DNA of 64,000 nucleotides from UBA1479 sp040221095 (GTDB lineage: Bacteria; Pseudomonadota; Alphaproteobacteria; Rhodospirillales; Casp-alpha2), in assembly GCA_040221095.1 (NCBI GenBank), contig JAVJVP010000008.1, forward strand, positions 310,001-374,000, given 5' to 3'. Both the position numbers and the translations under genes were made by a program. Shown here piece after piece: positions 1 to 9,171 of the stretch (positions are counted from its first letter, which is position 1; each line of letters starts with the position of its first letter). The notes under the pieces were generated by a model that worked only from the letters and a program-made list of their open reading frames with translations, had not been told where the DNA came from and searched no databases.

Positions 1-73
1 TGTCCAGGACCAGCGGCGCCCCGGCGCGCCAGCGGAAGCGGACGCCGGACAGGCGGATCGCGTTGCCGTTCAT
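1..73 (-). CDS. ABC transporter ATP-binding protein, N-terminal fragment (ZrgB-like)
   Basis: Only the first 24 codons lie in the window; the gene runs off the left edge. The start (MNGNAIRLSGVRFRW) looks like the opening beta strands of a LolD-type ABC ATPase, before the Walker A motif. The ATG follows a GGGAGG-type ribosome site and begins 32 bases after the stop of the ZrgA-like gene on the same strand. In zinc-regulated zrg loci a periplasmic ZrgA is followed by an ABC ATPase and permease, so this is probably the ATPase of that importer. The family is inferred from a short stretch plus context. Confidence 0.6.
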   Translation of the reverse strand, partial: MNGNAIRLSGVRFRWRAGAPLVLD

Positions 74-104
74 GTTTCCGCCGCCCTCCCAATGGATCAA
101 CCGC

Positions 105-734
105 CTAGAAGGTCAGGCGCGGGCGCTCCGCTGTCAACTCCTGGGCTCCCTGCCCCTTCGCCGTGATGGTCCGCGCCTCAAGCTCGCGGGCCGCCGGGAA
201 GGCGGTGAAATAGCCCAGGTCGACATGGCTCAGCGCCGCCGGATCGGCGCAGCGGAAATGATAATGGGCGCGGAATTCCGCATGGGATTCGGCCTTATGG
301 CCATGTCCCTTCTCATGACCGTGCCCCTTTTCATGCTCATGTCCCTTTTCATGGCCATGCGCTTCGTCCAGCAGGGCGGAATGAATCTCCGCCTCCTCCA
401 ACCGGCAACCGGCCTTGGGCGGAAAGCGGAACAGGGCCACCCCGTCCTTGAGACGCGCCGCGGCGGCGGCCAGGGCGGCGCGGTCGGCCTCCGTTTCCGC
501 CGCATGCTCGAACCCGACGATGTCGGCCCCCGGCGCCGTGATCTCGATCTCGACCACGGTGCCCTCCACGGCCAGGCTCAACTGCCCGACACCGTGTTCA
601 TGGGCGCCGTGTCCGCGCTCGGCCGCCGATGCCGGCCCGGCGGCGATCAGCACCCCCGCCACAAGGGCAGCAGTGGCGAAACGGGACTTATGGGATCCGG
701 CGCGCGGGGCCGGCAACAGGGACATCGGCTTCAT
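105..734 (-). CDS. zrgA: ZrgA-like (DUF2796) periplasmic zinc-uptake protein
   Basis: A 209-residue exported protein with a signal peptide ending near Ala38 (GPASAAE). The start of the mature protein carries a GHGAHEHGVGQL motif typical of DUF2796/ZrgA. Residues 126-151 form a tandem His/Glu/Lys-rich segment of GHEK and GHGH units, a likely zinc-buffering loop. Two cysteines (110 and 162) could pair. Family members feed zinc to a dedicated ABC importer, and the next gene on this strand begins like an ABC ATPase. A Zur-type palindrome sits 41-58 bases upstream of the ATG, so expression should rise under zinc starvation. Metal specificity is inferred from family and operator. Confidence 0.85.
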   Translation of the reverse strand: MKPMSLLPAPRAGSHKSRFATAALVAGVLIAAGPASAAERGHGAHEHGVGQLSLAVEGTVVEIEITAPGADIVGFEHAAETEADRAALAAAAARLKDGVALFRFPPKAGCRLEEAEIHSALLDEAHGHEKGHEHEKGHGHEKGHGHKAESHAEFRAHYHFRCADPAALSHVDLGYFTAFPAARELEARTITAKGQGAQELTAERPRLTF

Positions 735-774
735 GGGGGTTCCTCTGGATTTGGCGTAAATGGCGGCAAGTTTT

Positions 775-792
775 GTTATGTTATATCATAAC
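775..792. promoter_or_regulatory. Zur-box-like operator upstream of zrgA
   Basis: GTTATGTTATATCATAAC has perfect 6-base arms (GTTATG/CATAAC) around an AT-only centre. It resembles the alphaproteobacterial Zur box built on GTTATA-ATAAC half-sites. It lies between the DUF3299 stop and the zrgA start, in the only AT-rich stretch there, as expected for a zinc-repressed promoter firing toward zrgA. No zur gene is in the window. Confidence 0.7.
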
Positions 793-869
793 GTGTCCTG
801 CCCCGCAATCGCTCTTTGCCCCCTGCATCCGATAATCCGGTCGTGAAAACGGCGGCCGCTCGGCGCCGC

Positions 870-1544
870 CTACTTTTCCGTATAGGGCTCGATCCGCGTG
901 CCCTGGATCGTGTAGCCGGCCTCGACATCGGCGCTGCCGTCGACCAGGCTGAGCGCGCGCTTGGCCCGCTTCACGGTCATCCGCCCGGTGACCCACACGG
1001 GCTCGTACAATTCCTTGGCGGCGTAGGACTGGTTGAGGTGCACCACCACCGTCTGATTGATGGGCGGCGGCGGCACATGGATGCAGGCTCCCACATAGGG
1101 CACCAGCAGGAATTCCTTGACCGAGGTGCCCTCGAATTCCAACGGCAGGACATAGCCGGGCATGCGCACCAGTTGGCCGTCCAGGTCGTGGGCCAGTTCA
1201 CTGTTCCGTGCCGCGACCTCGACCTGCATCTTCTGCACCAGGCCGACCATGCGATCCACGTCGATGCCTTCCTGGCGCAGTTTGAATTCGATCTCCCGCG
1301 CGTCCTCGAACATGGGATGCACTTCGTTGATGATGCCCGCGGCGACCTGGGAGCGGATGGCGGCCAGCATCTCCAACTCCACCTGCTGGTCGATCGGCAG
1401 GTACTGGTAGGGATTGTCGATGGGCGGGCCTTCGGGAATCAGGCCTTCCCAGGTCAGCACCTTGGGTGTTTCCGCCGCCGACAGCGGCGCGGCCACAGTC
1501 AGCAACAGGCACAACGGTAAAATCAGGCGGAACAGGCGCGGCAT
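870..1544 (-). CDS. DUF3299 exported protein
   Basis: I chose the internal Met at 1544 because it opens directly onto a signal peptide (PRLFRLILPLCLLL...PLSAAE). The upstream extension is Arg-rich and implausible. The mature protein is about 200 residues and contains the DUF3299 core with VPYVGACIHVPPPP and a preceding LPLEFEG strand. Function is unknown. DUF3299 proteins are often encoded next to DUF2796 proteins and FtsX/LolD-type ABC transporters, as here, so it is probably an accessory of the same metal-uptake system. It lies upstream of the Zur box, so it may use a separate promoter. Confidence 0.75.
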   Translation of the reverse strand: MPRLFRLILPLCLLLTVAAPLSAAETPKVLTWEGLIPEGPPIDNPYQYLPIDQQVELEMLAAIRSQVAAGIINEVHPMFEDAREIEFKLRQEGIDVDRMVGLVQKMQVEVAARNSELAHDLDGQLVRMPGYVLPLEFEGTSVKEFLLVPYVGACIHVPPPPINQTVVVHLNQSYAAKELYEPVWVTGRMTVKRAKRALSLVDGSADVEAGYTIQGTRIEPYTEK

Positions 1545-1631
1545 GGGAACCCTCAAGCTGCGGGATGCTCGCCGCAGCTTAGACCCGCCCCGCCACCACC
1601 GCAATCGGCGTCGGGCAGGGCTTGATGCCGT

Positions 1632-2621
<990 letters not shown>

Positions 2622-2931
2622 CTTTCGTTCAAACGCCGCAGTCCGGTCCCCGAATCGTTTTTATTTGCGTCGCTTATAATGTTCGTATTAATTGAATTTG
2701 ACTGCAATATTTTTTATTTAAAGTAGTTTTTATTCAAATAAGTCTAAAATTTTACCCATCGCGGATTTTCGCGCATTTTCGCCTTCGGCCGTTCGCATCG
2801 CGGAATGAAATGGCGTTTCTTGACGGAATGGGGTTCGTCCTTTAAATCCAGCGGATCATATCTCGCACTGCAGCAATCAAGGCCGGGGGTCCGCCGGGAC
2901 TCCACGAGCGGCCGAATAAGAAGGTTTAGCC
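2622..2931. promoter_or_regulatory. AT-rich intergenic control region upstream of etfBA
   Basis: This 310-base gap has no convincing gene. Bases 2660-2760 are strikingly AT-rich compared with the roughly two-thirds GC surroundings. They contain a consensus-like TATAAT at 2675-2680 and runs of T and A. It must carry the divergent promoters for the kinase (minus) and etfB (plus). A short inverted repeat (GCGGATTTTCGCGC) lies near 2760. I see no recognisable operator. Confidence 0.45.
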
Positions 2932-3681
2932 ATGAAAATCCTGGTCGGAGTCAAGCGCGTGATCGACGCCTATGTGAAGGTTCGCGTCAAATCGGACCAC
3001 ACGGGTGTCGAAACCCAGAACGTGAAAATGTCCATGAACCCGTTCGACGAAATCGCCGTCGAAGAAGGCGTGCGGCTGCGCGAAGCCGGCACCGCGGAAG
3101 AGCTGATCGCCGTGTCGATCGGCCCGGACCAGGCCCAGGAAACCATCCGCACGGCCCTTGCCATGGGTGCGGACCGCGGCATCCACGTGGTCGCCGACGG
3201 CCGTATCGAGCCGCTGGCCATCGCCAAGATATTCAAGGAACTGATCGCCCGCGAAAATCCGGACGTGGTGATCCTGGGCAAGCAGGCCATCGACGACGAC
3301 AACAATCAGGTCGGCCAGATGCTGGCCGCCCTCATGGGCTGGTCGCAGGGCACCTTCGCGTCCAAGATCGAACTGGGCGCCGGACAGGCCAAGGTCACCC
3401 GTGAAATCGACGGCGGCCTGGAAACGCTCGACCTCAAGCTGCCGGCCGTGCTGACCACGGACCTGCGCCTGAACGAGCCGCGCTATGCCTCCCTGCCCAA
3501 CATCATGAAGGCCAAGAAGAAAGAGATCGCCAAGCTGACGGCCGACGAACTGGGCGTCGATGTCACGCCCCGGGTCGAAATCCTGAAAGTGACCGAGCCG
3601 CCCGCCCGTCAGGCCGGCGTGAAGGTCGAAAGCGCGGCCGAACTGGTCGAGAAACTTAAGAACGAAGCGAAGGTGATCTGA
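2932..3681 (+). CDS. etfB: Electron transfer flavoprotein beta subunit
   Basis: At 249 residues this is full length. It opens with MKILVGVKRVIDAYVKVRV and carries the beta-subunit signature around residues 160-195 (VTREIDGGLE, LPAVLTTDLRLNEPRY), followed by the AKKK segment that docks acyl-CoA dehydrogenases. EtfB binds the structural AMP and, with EtfA, shuttles electrons from flavin dehydrogenases to the ETF:quinone oxidoreductase. A ribosome site (AGAAGG) precedes the ATG. The stop is two bases before etfA, so the pair is cotranscribed. No ETF-QO or dehydrogenase gene is adjacent. Confidence 0.97.
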   Translation: MKILVGVKRVIDAYVKVRVKSDHTGVETQNVKMSMNPFDEIAVEEGVRLREAGTAEELIAVSIGPDQAQETIRTALAMGADRGIHVVADGRIEPLAIAKIFKELIARENPDVVILGKQAIDDDNNQVGQMLAALMGWSQGTFASKIELGAGQAKVTREIDGGLETLDLKLPAVLTTDLRLNEPRYASLPNIMKAKKKEIAKLTADELGVDVTPRVEILKVTEPPARQAGVKVESAAELVEKLKNEAKVI

Positions 3682-3683
3682 TC

Positions 3684-4616
3684 ATGGCTGTCCTGGTTTA
3701 TGCGGAACACGATAACGCGGCCCTGAAGGCGGCTACCCTCAACGCCGTCGCCGCCGCCAAGCAGCTGGGCGACGTCACCGTCCTGGTCGCCGGATCGGGC
3801 TGCCGCGCGGTCGCCGAGGCCGCCGCCAAGATCGACGGCGTGGCCAAGGTGCTGATCGCCGACGACGCGGCCTATGCCAACGAAATCGCGGAAAACGCCG
3901 CCCCCCTGATCGCCAAGCTGGCGGCGGGCTTCGACCACATCCTGGCCGCCGCCACCACCAGCGGCAAGAACGTCATGCCCCGGGTCGCGGCCCTGCTCGA
4001 CGTGCAGCAGATTTCCGACATTTCCGCCATCGAAGGCCCCGATACCTTCATCCGCCCGATCTATGCCGGCAACGCGCTGGCGACCGTCAAGACGTCGGAC
4101 GCCAAGAAGGTCCTGACCGTGCGCGCCACGGGCTTCGACGCCGCCAACGCCGAGGGCGGTTCCGCCGCCATCGAGGACGTCGCCGGTGAAGGGGCCAGTG
4201 ACCTCGCGACCTTCGCGGGCCAGGAACTGACCAAGTCCGAGCGTCCGGAACTGACCAGCGCCAAGGTCATCATCTCGGGCGGGCGCGGCATGCAGTCGGG
4301 CGACAATTTCCACCTGCTGGAAGAGGTCGCGGACATCCTGGGCGCCGCCGTGGGGGCGTCCCGCGCCGCCGTCGACGCGGGCTTCGTGCCCAACGACTAT
4401 CAGGTCGGCCAGACCGGCAAGGTCGTGGCACCCGAGCTGTACATCGCCGTCGGCATTTCCGGCGCCATCCAGCACCTGGCCGGGATGAAGGATTCCAAGG
4501 TCATCGTCGCCATCAACAAGGACGAGGAAGCGCCGATCTTCCAGGTCGCCGACTACGGCCTGGTCGCGGACCTGTTCACCGCCGTTCCCGAACTGAAGGC
4601 CGCCTTGTCTGACTGA
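3684..4616 (+). CDS. etfA: Electron transfer flavoprotein alpha subunit
   Basis: This 310-residue protein has the N-terminal ETF domain and the C-terminal FAD-binding domain. The signature VGQTGKVVAPELYIAVG, followed by GISGAIQHLAG and INKDEEAPIF, binds FAD. It forms the heterodimer with EtfB. Two bases separate the genes. The reading frame ends in LKAALSD, immediately followed by an EamA-family gene whose frame is open back into the etfA end, suggesting read-through transcription or a longer start for that exporter. Confidence 0.97.
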   Translation: MAVLVYAEHDNAALKAATLNAVAAAKQLGDVTVLVAGSGCRAVAEAAAKIDGVAKVLIADDAAYANEIAENAAPLIAKLAAGFDHILAAATTSGKNVMPRVAALLDVQQISDISAIEGPDTFIRPIYAGNALATVKTSDAKKVLTVRATGFDAANAEGGSAAIEDVAGEGASDLATFAGQELTKSERPELTSAKVIISGGRGMQSGDNFHLLEEVADILGAAVGASRAAVDAGFVPNDYQVGQTGKVVAPELYIAVGISGAIQHLAGMKDSKVIVAINKDEEAPIFQVADYGLVADLFTAVPELKAALSD

Positions 4617-4677
4617 CGTCGCCCATCCCCCTTCGACCGACCTGTCCCGGCGTTCTCTGGCGCTGGGTATCCTGTGC

Positions 4678-5508
4678 ATGGCGGGGTCGGTCGGGGCGCT
4701 GGCGGCCATGCAGATGTTCGTCAAGCTGGCGGGCCCCGAATATTCGCCGTTCCAGGCCGTGTTCTTCCGCAGCGCCATCGCCGCGATGATGGTGGTGCCG
4801 CTGATGTTCTATGCGGCCGGGCCGACGTCGTTCCGCACCACGCGGCCGCTCGGTCATTTCGTGCGCGCCCTGTTCGGCGTCGCCGGCAACGCCAGCTTCT
4901 ATTACGCCTATTCCCAAATCCCCATGAGCGACGGCATGTCCATCGCCATGTCCGTGCCCATCTTCACCACCCTGTTGGCGATCCCGTTCCTCGGCGAAAA
5001 AGTCGGCCTGCGCCGCTGGACCGCCATCGCCATCGGCTTCATTGGGGTGATGATCGCCCTGGACCCGACCGGGGACTTTCAGGTGGGGGCCCTCTATGCC
5101 CTGTTCGGTACCCTGTGCTGGGCCGTCAGCCTGATCCTGATCAAGCAGCTGTCGGCCACGGAAACGCCCTATCTGATCGTGTTCTATTACATGATCACGG
5201 GCTTCGCGGTGTCGCTGCTGATCCTGCCTTTCATCTGGATCACGCCGACGACCGAACACTTGATCTTCTACATCTGCGCCGGGCTGGTCGGCGGGCTCGG
5301 CCAGATCCTCATGACCTACGCCATGAAGTTCGCGCCGGCCGCTGTGGTCACTCCCTTCGAATACACGGCGATCTGCTGGGCCGTGCTGTTCGACCTTCTG
5401 ATCTGGAACGTCCTGCCCGACCTGAGCACGGTCCTGGGGGCGGGCATCGTCATCTGTACCGGCCTGTACATCTGGCATCGGGAAACCCGGCGTCACGGTA
5501 AGACTTGA
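4678..5508 (+). CDS. EamA/DMT-family transporter
   Basis: A 276-residue, roughly ten-helix membrane protein with two EamA repeats. The first ends near PFLGEKVGLRRWTAIAIGFIG and the second near the C-terminal WHRETRR. DMT exporters move small metabolites or amino-acid-like compounds outward by antiport; the substrate here cannot be read. The start is uncertain. The frame stays open upstream, and the residues before this ATG (LSRRSLALGILC) look like the beginning of helix 1, so a non-AUG start overlapping etfA is possible. Confidence 0.85.
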   Translation: MAGSVGALAAMQMFVKLAGPEYSPFQAVFFRSAIAAMMVVPLMFYAAGPTSFRTTRPLGHFVRALFGVAGNASFYYAYSQIPMSDGMSIAMSVPIFTTLLAIPFLGEKVGLRRWTAIAIGFIGVMIALDPTGDFQVGALYALFGTLCWAVSLILIKQLSATETPYLIVFYYMITGFAVSLLILPFIWITPTTEHLIFYICAGLVGGLGQILMTYAMKFAPAAVVTPFEYTAICWAVLFDLLIWNVLPDLSTVLGAGIVICTGLYIWHRETRRHGKT

Positions 5509-5562
5509 TATTCATATTAATGAATGTGTTTTCTCCGGCCAGGGGTGTTAAATACAGACCCC

Positions 5563-5982
5563 ATGCAACCCCTTGATCCCATCACCGCCCTCACGGGCGG
5601 CGCGCTTATCGGCCTGGCCGCGGCCGTTCTGGCCCTGTTCAACGGCCGGGTTGCCGGCATCAGCGGCATTCTGGGCGGCCTGCTCGACGGCGAGCGCACC
5701 AACCTGGCCTGGCGCGCGGCCTTCGTCGCGGGGTTGATCGCCGCCGGGTTTGTCGCCTTGAAGCTGACATCTCCCGACGTCGGCATCGCGGCGGGCTGGC
5801 CCGCGCTGATCATCGGCGGCCTGCTGGTCGGTGTCGGCACGCGGCTCGGCAGCGGCTGCACCAGCGGCCACGGCGTCTGCGGCATGGCGCGGGGGTCCCA
5901 GCGGTCGATTCTCGCGACGGCGGTCTACATCGCCGTGGCCGTGGCCACGGTGTACGTCACCCGTCATGTGATGGGGGCTTGA
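5563..5982 (+). CDS. YeeE/YedE family (DUF395) membrane protein, first half
   Basis: A 139-residue protein with about four helices and the family signature GSGCTSGHGVCGMARGS containing conserved Cys residues. It pairs with the next gene: each is half the length of a full YeeE/TsuA permease, as in PmpA/PmpB. TsuA-type proteins import thiosulfate through Cys-mediated relay, so sulfur-compound transport is the family-based expectation. The ATG at 5563 starts the conserved N terminus (MQPLDPITALTGGALIG). Its stop overlaps the possible TTG start of the partner. Confidence 0.85.
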   Translation: MQPLDPITALTGGALIGLAAAVLALFNGRVAGISGILGGLLDGERTNLAWRAAFVAGLIAAGFVALKLTSPDVGIAAGWPALIIGGLLVGVGTRLGSGCTSGHGVCGMARGSQRSILATAVYIAVAVATVYVTRHVMGA

Positions 5983-5987
5983 GGACC

Positions 5988-6401
5988 ATGGCGCGACTGC
6001 TCGTCAGCCTGATCGCGGGGACCTTGTTCGGCGCGGGATTGGTGATCTCCGACATGGTCAATCCAGCCCGCGTGCTGAGCTTTCTCGATTTCGCGGGACA
6101 ATGGGACCCGACCCTGGCCTTTGTCCTGGGCGGCGCTCTCGTCGTATCCATCCCGGGATACTGGATGGCCCGGCGCAGGCGGACGCCTATCCTCGATTCG
6201 CAAAACCATATTCCAGCGCCCGGCGCCGTGGACGGCCGCCTCATCGCCGGCGCCGCCCTGTTCGGCGTCGGCTGGGGACTTGTCGGCCTCTGTCCAGGGC
6301 CGGCCCTGGCCGCCCTCGGCACGGGCGACGCCAAGGCGTTCGGCTTCCTCGCCGCCATGGCCGGCGGCATGTGGCTTTTCGGGCGCATCGCCCGGCGGTG
6401 A
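5988..6401 (+). CDS. YeeE/YedE family (DUF395) membrane protein, second half
   Basis: A 137-residue partner of the preceding gene, with the second-half signature VGLCPGPALAALG and an N-terminal MARLLVSLIAGTLFGAGLVISDM helix (shown split: MARLLVSLIAG, then TLFGAGLVISDM). The ATG at 5988 is preferred over the in-frame TTG at 5979, which overlaps the upstream stop. Together the two proteins should reconstitute the pseudo-symmetric YeeE fold with one Cys motif in each half. A sulfur substrate is inferred from family only. Confidence 0.83.
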   Translation: MARLLVSLIAGTLFGAGLVISDMVNPARVLSFLDFAGQWDPTLAFVLGGALVVSIPGYWMARRRRTPILDSQNHIPAPGAVDGRLIAGAALFGVGWGLVGLCPGPALAALGTGDAKAFGFLAAMAGGMWLFGRIARR

Positions 6402-6416
6402 GGTAGACTCCCCGCC

Positions 6417-7214
6417 ATGACCGGCGAGATCCTTCTGCTCCCCTCCATCACCGACATTGACGCCGCCCACCGGGGCCGCGTCGTCATCTCGGGCTCCCAC
6501 GGCGGGCTCTATCCCGGATATCTGGCGGCCAAGGCGGGCCTTCGCGCCGTCATCCTCAACGATGCCGGCGGCGGATTGGACGACGCCGGGGTTGCCGGCA
6601 TCCATGCCCTCGACCAGACCGGCATGGCCGCCGCCGCCGTGTCCCACCTGTCGGCCCGCATCGGCGACGCCGGCGACATGCGGGCGCGGGGCGTCATTTC
6701 CACCGTGAACAAGGCCGCAGCCGGTCTGGGAGTTGCCGTCGGCATGCCCTGCGCCGAGGCCGCCGGACGCCTGGCCCAGGCAATCATCCCGACCACCGCC
6801 CTGCCCCCAATCGACGAGGCACGCCGCGTCATCGCCCGGGACGGCAGCCCCGATGTGGTGCTCGCCGATTCCGCCTCCCTGATCGGCGCCGGGGATGAGG
6901 GGCATATCATCATCACCGGCTCCCACGGCGGGCTGGTCGGCGGCGACCCGGCCCGCGCCCTGAAGACCAACGCCGCCGTCGCCGTGTTCAACGACGCCGG
7001 CGGCGGCATCGACGGCGCGGGCCTGACCCGCCTACCCGCCCTGGACGCGCGCGCCATCCCGGCGGTGACCGTCGGCCATGCGTCGGCGCGAATCGGGGAC
7101 GCCGCCTCGGCCTGGGGGGCGGGCGTGATCACGCATGCCAACGCCGCCGCCCAGGCCCTGGGGGCCAAGCCAGGGGACCGGCTTCAGGATTGGCTTGCCA
7201 AGGCCTTACCTTGA
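6417..7214 (+). CDS. Internally duplicated protein of unknown function (SGSHGG / NDAGGG repeats)
   Basis: A 265-residue protein built from two homologous units (about 1-125 and 143-262). Each unit has, in the same order, a beta strand leading to [ST]GSHGGL (VISGSHGGL, IITGSHGGL), then a NDAGGG motif (ILNDAGGGLDDAG, VFNDAGGGIDGAG), then SARIGDA, then a GVIS/GVIT turn. There is no signal peptide or membrane segment. I do not recognise a characterised enzyme. The conserved His, Asp and Gly-rich turns look like an active site made twice. It follows the YeeE pair by 15 bases and may be cotranscribed with it. Confidence 0.75.
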   Translation: MTGEILLLPSITDIDAAHRGRVVISGSHGGLYPGYLAAKAGLRAVILNDAGGGLDDAGVAGIHALDQTGMAAAAVSHLSARIGDAGDMRARGVISTVNKAAAGLGVAVGMPCAEAAGRLAQAIIPTTALPPIDEARRVIARDGSPDVVLADSASLIGAGDEGHIIITGSHGGLVGGDPARALKTNAAVAVFNDAGGGIDGAGLTRLPALDARAIPAVTVGHASARIGDAASAWGAGVITHANAAAQALGAKPGDRLQDWLAKALP

Positions 7215-7278
7215 CGGCGAAACATCTGCTAGGTTCAGTCATCGAAAACTGCCGGACCGGCGGCAAGGAAGACATCTC

Positions 7279-7722
7279 ATGGCCCTGGAACATTCCTTCA
7301 GGAACCTCACCGACGACGAGCGCGAGACCCTGATGCAGGTCGCGGTCGGCCATGCCTACGGCAGCGGCGACACGGTAATCAACCAGGGCGACCGGGTCGA
7401 AAACCTGATGGTGGTGGCGCGCGGCATGCTGCGCGTGACCCATGTGTTCGAAGGCGGTCATTTGAGCGAATTCGTCGGCCCGCTCGGCCCCGGCGACGTG
7501 GTCGGCGAAATGTCCTTCGTCGACGGCCTGGGGGCCAGCGCCACCTTGATCGCCGACGGCGACACGGAGGTCCTGAGCATTCCGCGCAACGCCATCGAAG
7601 CCCTGATCGACGAAAACCAGACCTTCGCCGGGCGGCTTTACAAGGACCTGCTGCTGCATCTGTCCCGGCGCCTGCGGGCAACCAACCTTAGGGCCGATCC
7701 CGGCCCGGTCGCGACGGGCTGA
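7279..7722 (+). CDS. Cyclic-nucleotide-binding-domain protein (Crp-fold, no DNA-binding domain)
   Basis: A 147-residue single cNMP-binding domain. It has the beta-roll with INQGD, GPGDVVGEMSFVDG (the phosphate-binding cassette region) and the C-terminal helix LIDENQTFAGRLYKDLLLHL. No helix-turn-helix follows, so it is probably a stand-alone sensor or allosteric partner rather than a Crp regulator. The cassette lacks the classic RxA arginine (it reads GLGASATL), so cAMP binding is uncertain. The ATG at 7279 follows a GGAAGA ribosome site. Confidence 0.8.
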   Translation: MALEHSFRNLTDDERETLMQVAVGHAYGSGDTVINQGDRVENLMVVARGMLRVTHVFEGGHLSEFVGPLGPGDVVGEMSFVDGLGASATLIADGDTEVLSIPRNAIEALIDENQTFAGRLYKDLLLHLSRRLRATNLRADPGPVATG

Positions 7723-7758
7723 CCGGCGCCCTCCGGCGCCCGCCGCCCGCTCCCACCG

Positions 7759-9105
7759 ATGACCCAAGCCAGCTTCAACCGCCGCGTCTGGGCGCTCGCC
7801 CTGCCGATCATGGCGACCAACGTCACCGTGCCGTTCCTGGGCCTGGTCGACACGGCCGTGGTCGGCCGCCTGCCGGGGGCGGAATACATGGGGGCGGTCG
7901 CCATCGGCGCCGTCATCATGAACGTGATCTATTCCTCCCTGAACTTCCTGCGCATGGGCACCACGGGCCTGACGGCGCAGTCCTTCGGGGCCGGGGACGC
8001 GGATCAGATGCGCTCCTGGCTGGCCCGGGCCTGTCTGCTGTCCGCCGTTTTGGGCCTGGGCCTGATCGCCCTGCAACTGCCGATCCTGGGCGTCTCCCAC
8101 TGGCTGATGGGGGCGAGCGACGCCGTCTGGCCGCTCACGGAAAGCTATTTCCAGATCCGCATCTGGGGTGCGCCCGCGGCGCTGCTCAACTTCGCCCTGC
8201 TCGGCTGGTTCTTCGGCGTGCAGAACATGCGCGCCGCCCTGATCACCCAGGTGTTCCTCAACGGGCTGAACATCGTGCTCGACGTGTGGTTCGTGCTGGG
8301 GCTTGGCTGGGGCGTCGACGGCGTCGCCTGGGCAACCATCATTTCAGAATACGCCGCCGTGGCGCTGGGCCTGTGGCTGGCCGTGCGCCAGTTGGCCAAA
8401 CTGGGCGGGCGCTGGCGGTGGGATCGCATCCGCGACACCTCGCGCATCCGCCGCATGCTGGGCGTCAACCGCGACATCTTCATCCGCTCCATGTGCCTGC
8501 AGGCGGCCTTCGTCGTGTTCACCTCGGCCGGCACGCGCATGGGCGACGAGGTGCTGGCCGCCAACGCGCTCTTGCTGCAATTCTCCATGTTCACGGCCTA
8601 TGCCCTCGACGGCTTCGCCAACGCGGCCGAGGCCATGGTCGGCCAGGCCGTGGGCGCCCACGACCGCACCCTGTTCCGCCAGGCGGTGAAGATCACGACC
8701 GGCTGGAGCATCGTCTTCGCGCTCATGTTCATGATCGCCTACTGGCTGTTCGGCACCGCCATCATCGACGCCCTGTCGACCGTGCCCGTGGTCCGCGAAA
8801 CGGCCTATGCCTACCTGCCCTGGATGGTGGTACTGCCGGTGATCGCGGTGTGGAGCTTCCAGTTCGACGGCATCTTCATCGGCGCCACCTGGACCCGCGA
8901 AATGCGCAACAGCATGGCGATGTCCTTCGCCGCCTTCGCCGTTGCCGTGCCGCTCGTCACCGCGACCTGGGGCAACCACGGCCTATGGGCGGCCTTCACC
9001 GTGTTCATGAGCCTGCGCGGCGTCACCATGGGCCTGATGCTGCCGAAGCTGGCGCGCGGGGTCGGTGTCGGCCCCCGGCCCGATGGTTCCGGCGACGGTC
9101 CTTGA
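7759..9105 (+). CDS. MATE family efflux transporter (DinF type)
   Basis: A 448-residue protein with about 12 helices and two MATE repeats: WALALPIMATNVTVPFLGLV at the start and FANAAEAMVGQAVGA in the second half. MATE/DinF transporters expel cationic drugs or oxidised metabolites using a proton or sodium gradient in the inner membrane. The length is normal and the frame is intact. It follows the cNMP-binding gene by 36 bases, a gap that holds a small GC-rich hairpin (7725-7740) without a T tract. Confidence 0.9.
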   Translation: MTQASFNRRVWALALPIMATNVTVPFLGLVDTAVVGRLPGAEYMGAVAIGAVIMNVIYSSLNFLRMGTTGLTAQSFGAGDADQMRSWLARACLLSAVLGLGLIALQLPILGVSHWLMGASDAVWPLTESYFQIRIWGAPAALLNFALLGWFFGVQNMRAALITQVFLNGLNIVLDVWFVLGLGWGVDGVAWATIISEYAAVALGLWLAVRQLAKLGGRWRWDRIRDTSRIRRMLGVNRDIFIRSMCLQAAFVVFTSAGTRMGDEVLAANALLLQFSMFTAYALDGFANAAEAMVGQAVGAHDRTLFRQAVKITTGWSIVFALMFMIAYWLFGTAIIDALSTVPVVRETAYAYLPWMVVLPVIAVWSFQFDGIFIGATWTREMRNSMAMSFAAFAVAVPLVTATWGNHGLWAAFTVFMSLRGVTMGLMLPKLARGVGVGPRPDGSGDGP

Positions 9106-9171
9106 CCTTGGCCGCGGAAGCGCCGATTTTGTGCCCATATCCCCGACAATAGACACAGACCCCATAACCCC

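Noticed and set aside
300..370. Tandem His-codon repeats as a CRISPR or DNA repeat array
   Set aside because: The repeat is in frame and explained by the His-rich loop of the ZrgA-like protein.
7725..7740. GGCGCC-CTCC-GGCGCC hairpin as a terminator
   Set aside because: No T tract follows, and the MATE gene starts 19 bases later in the same direction.
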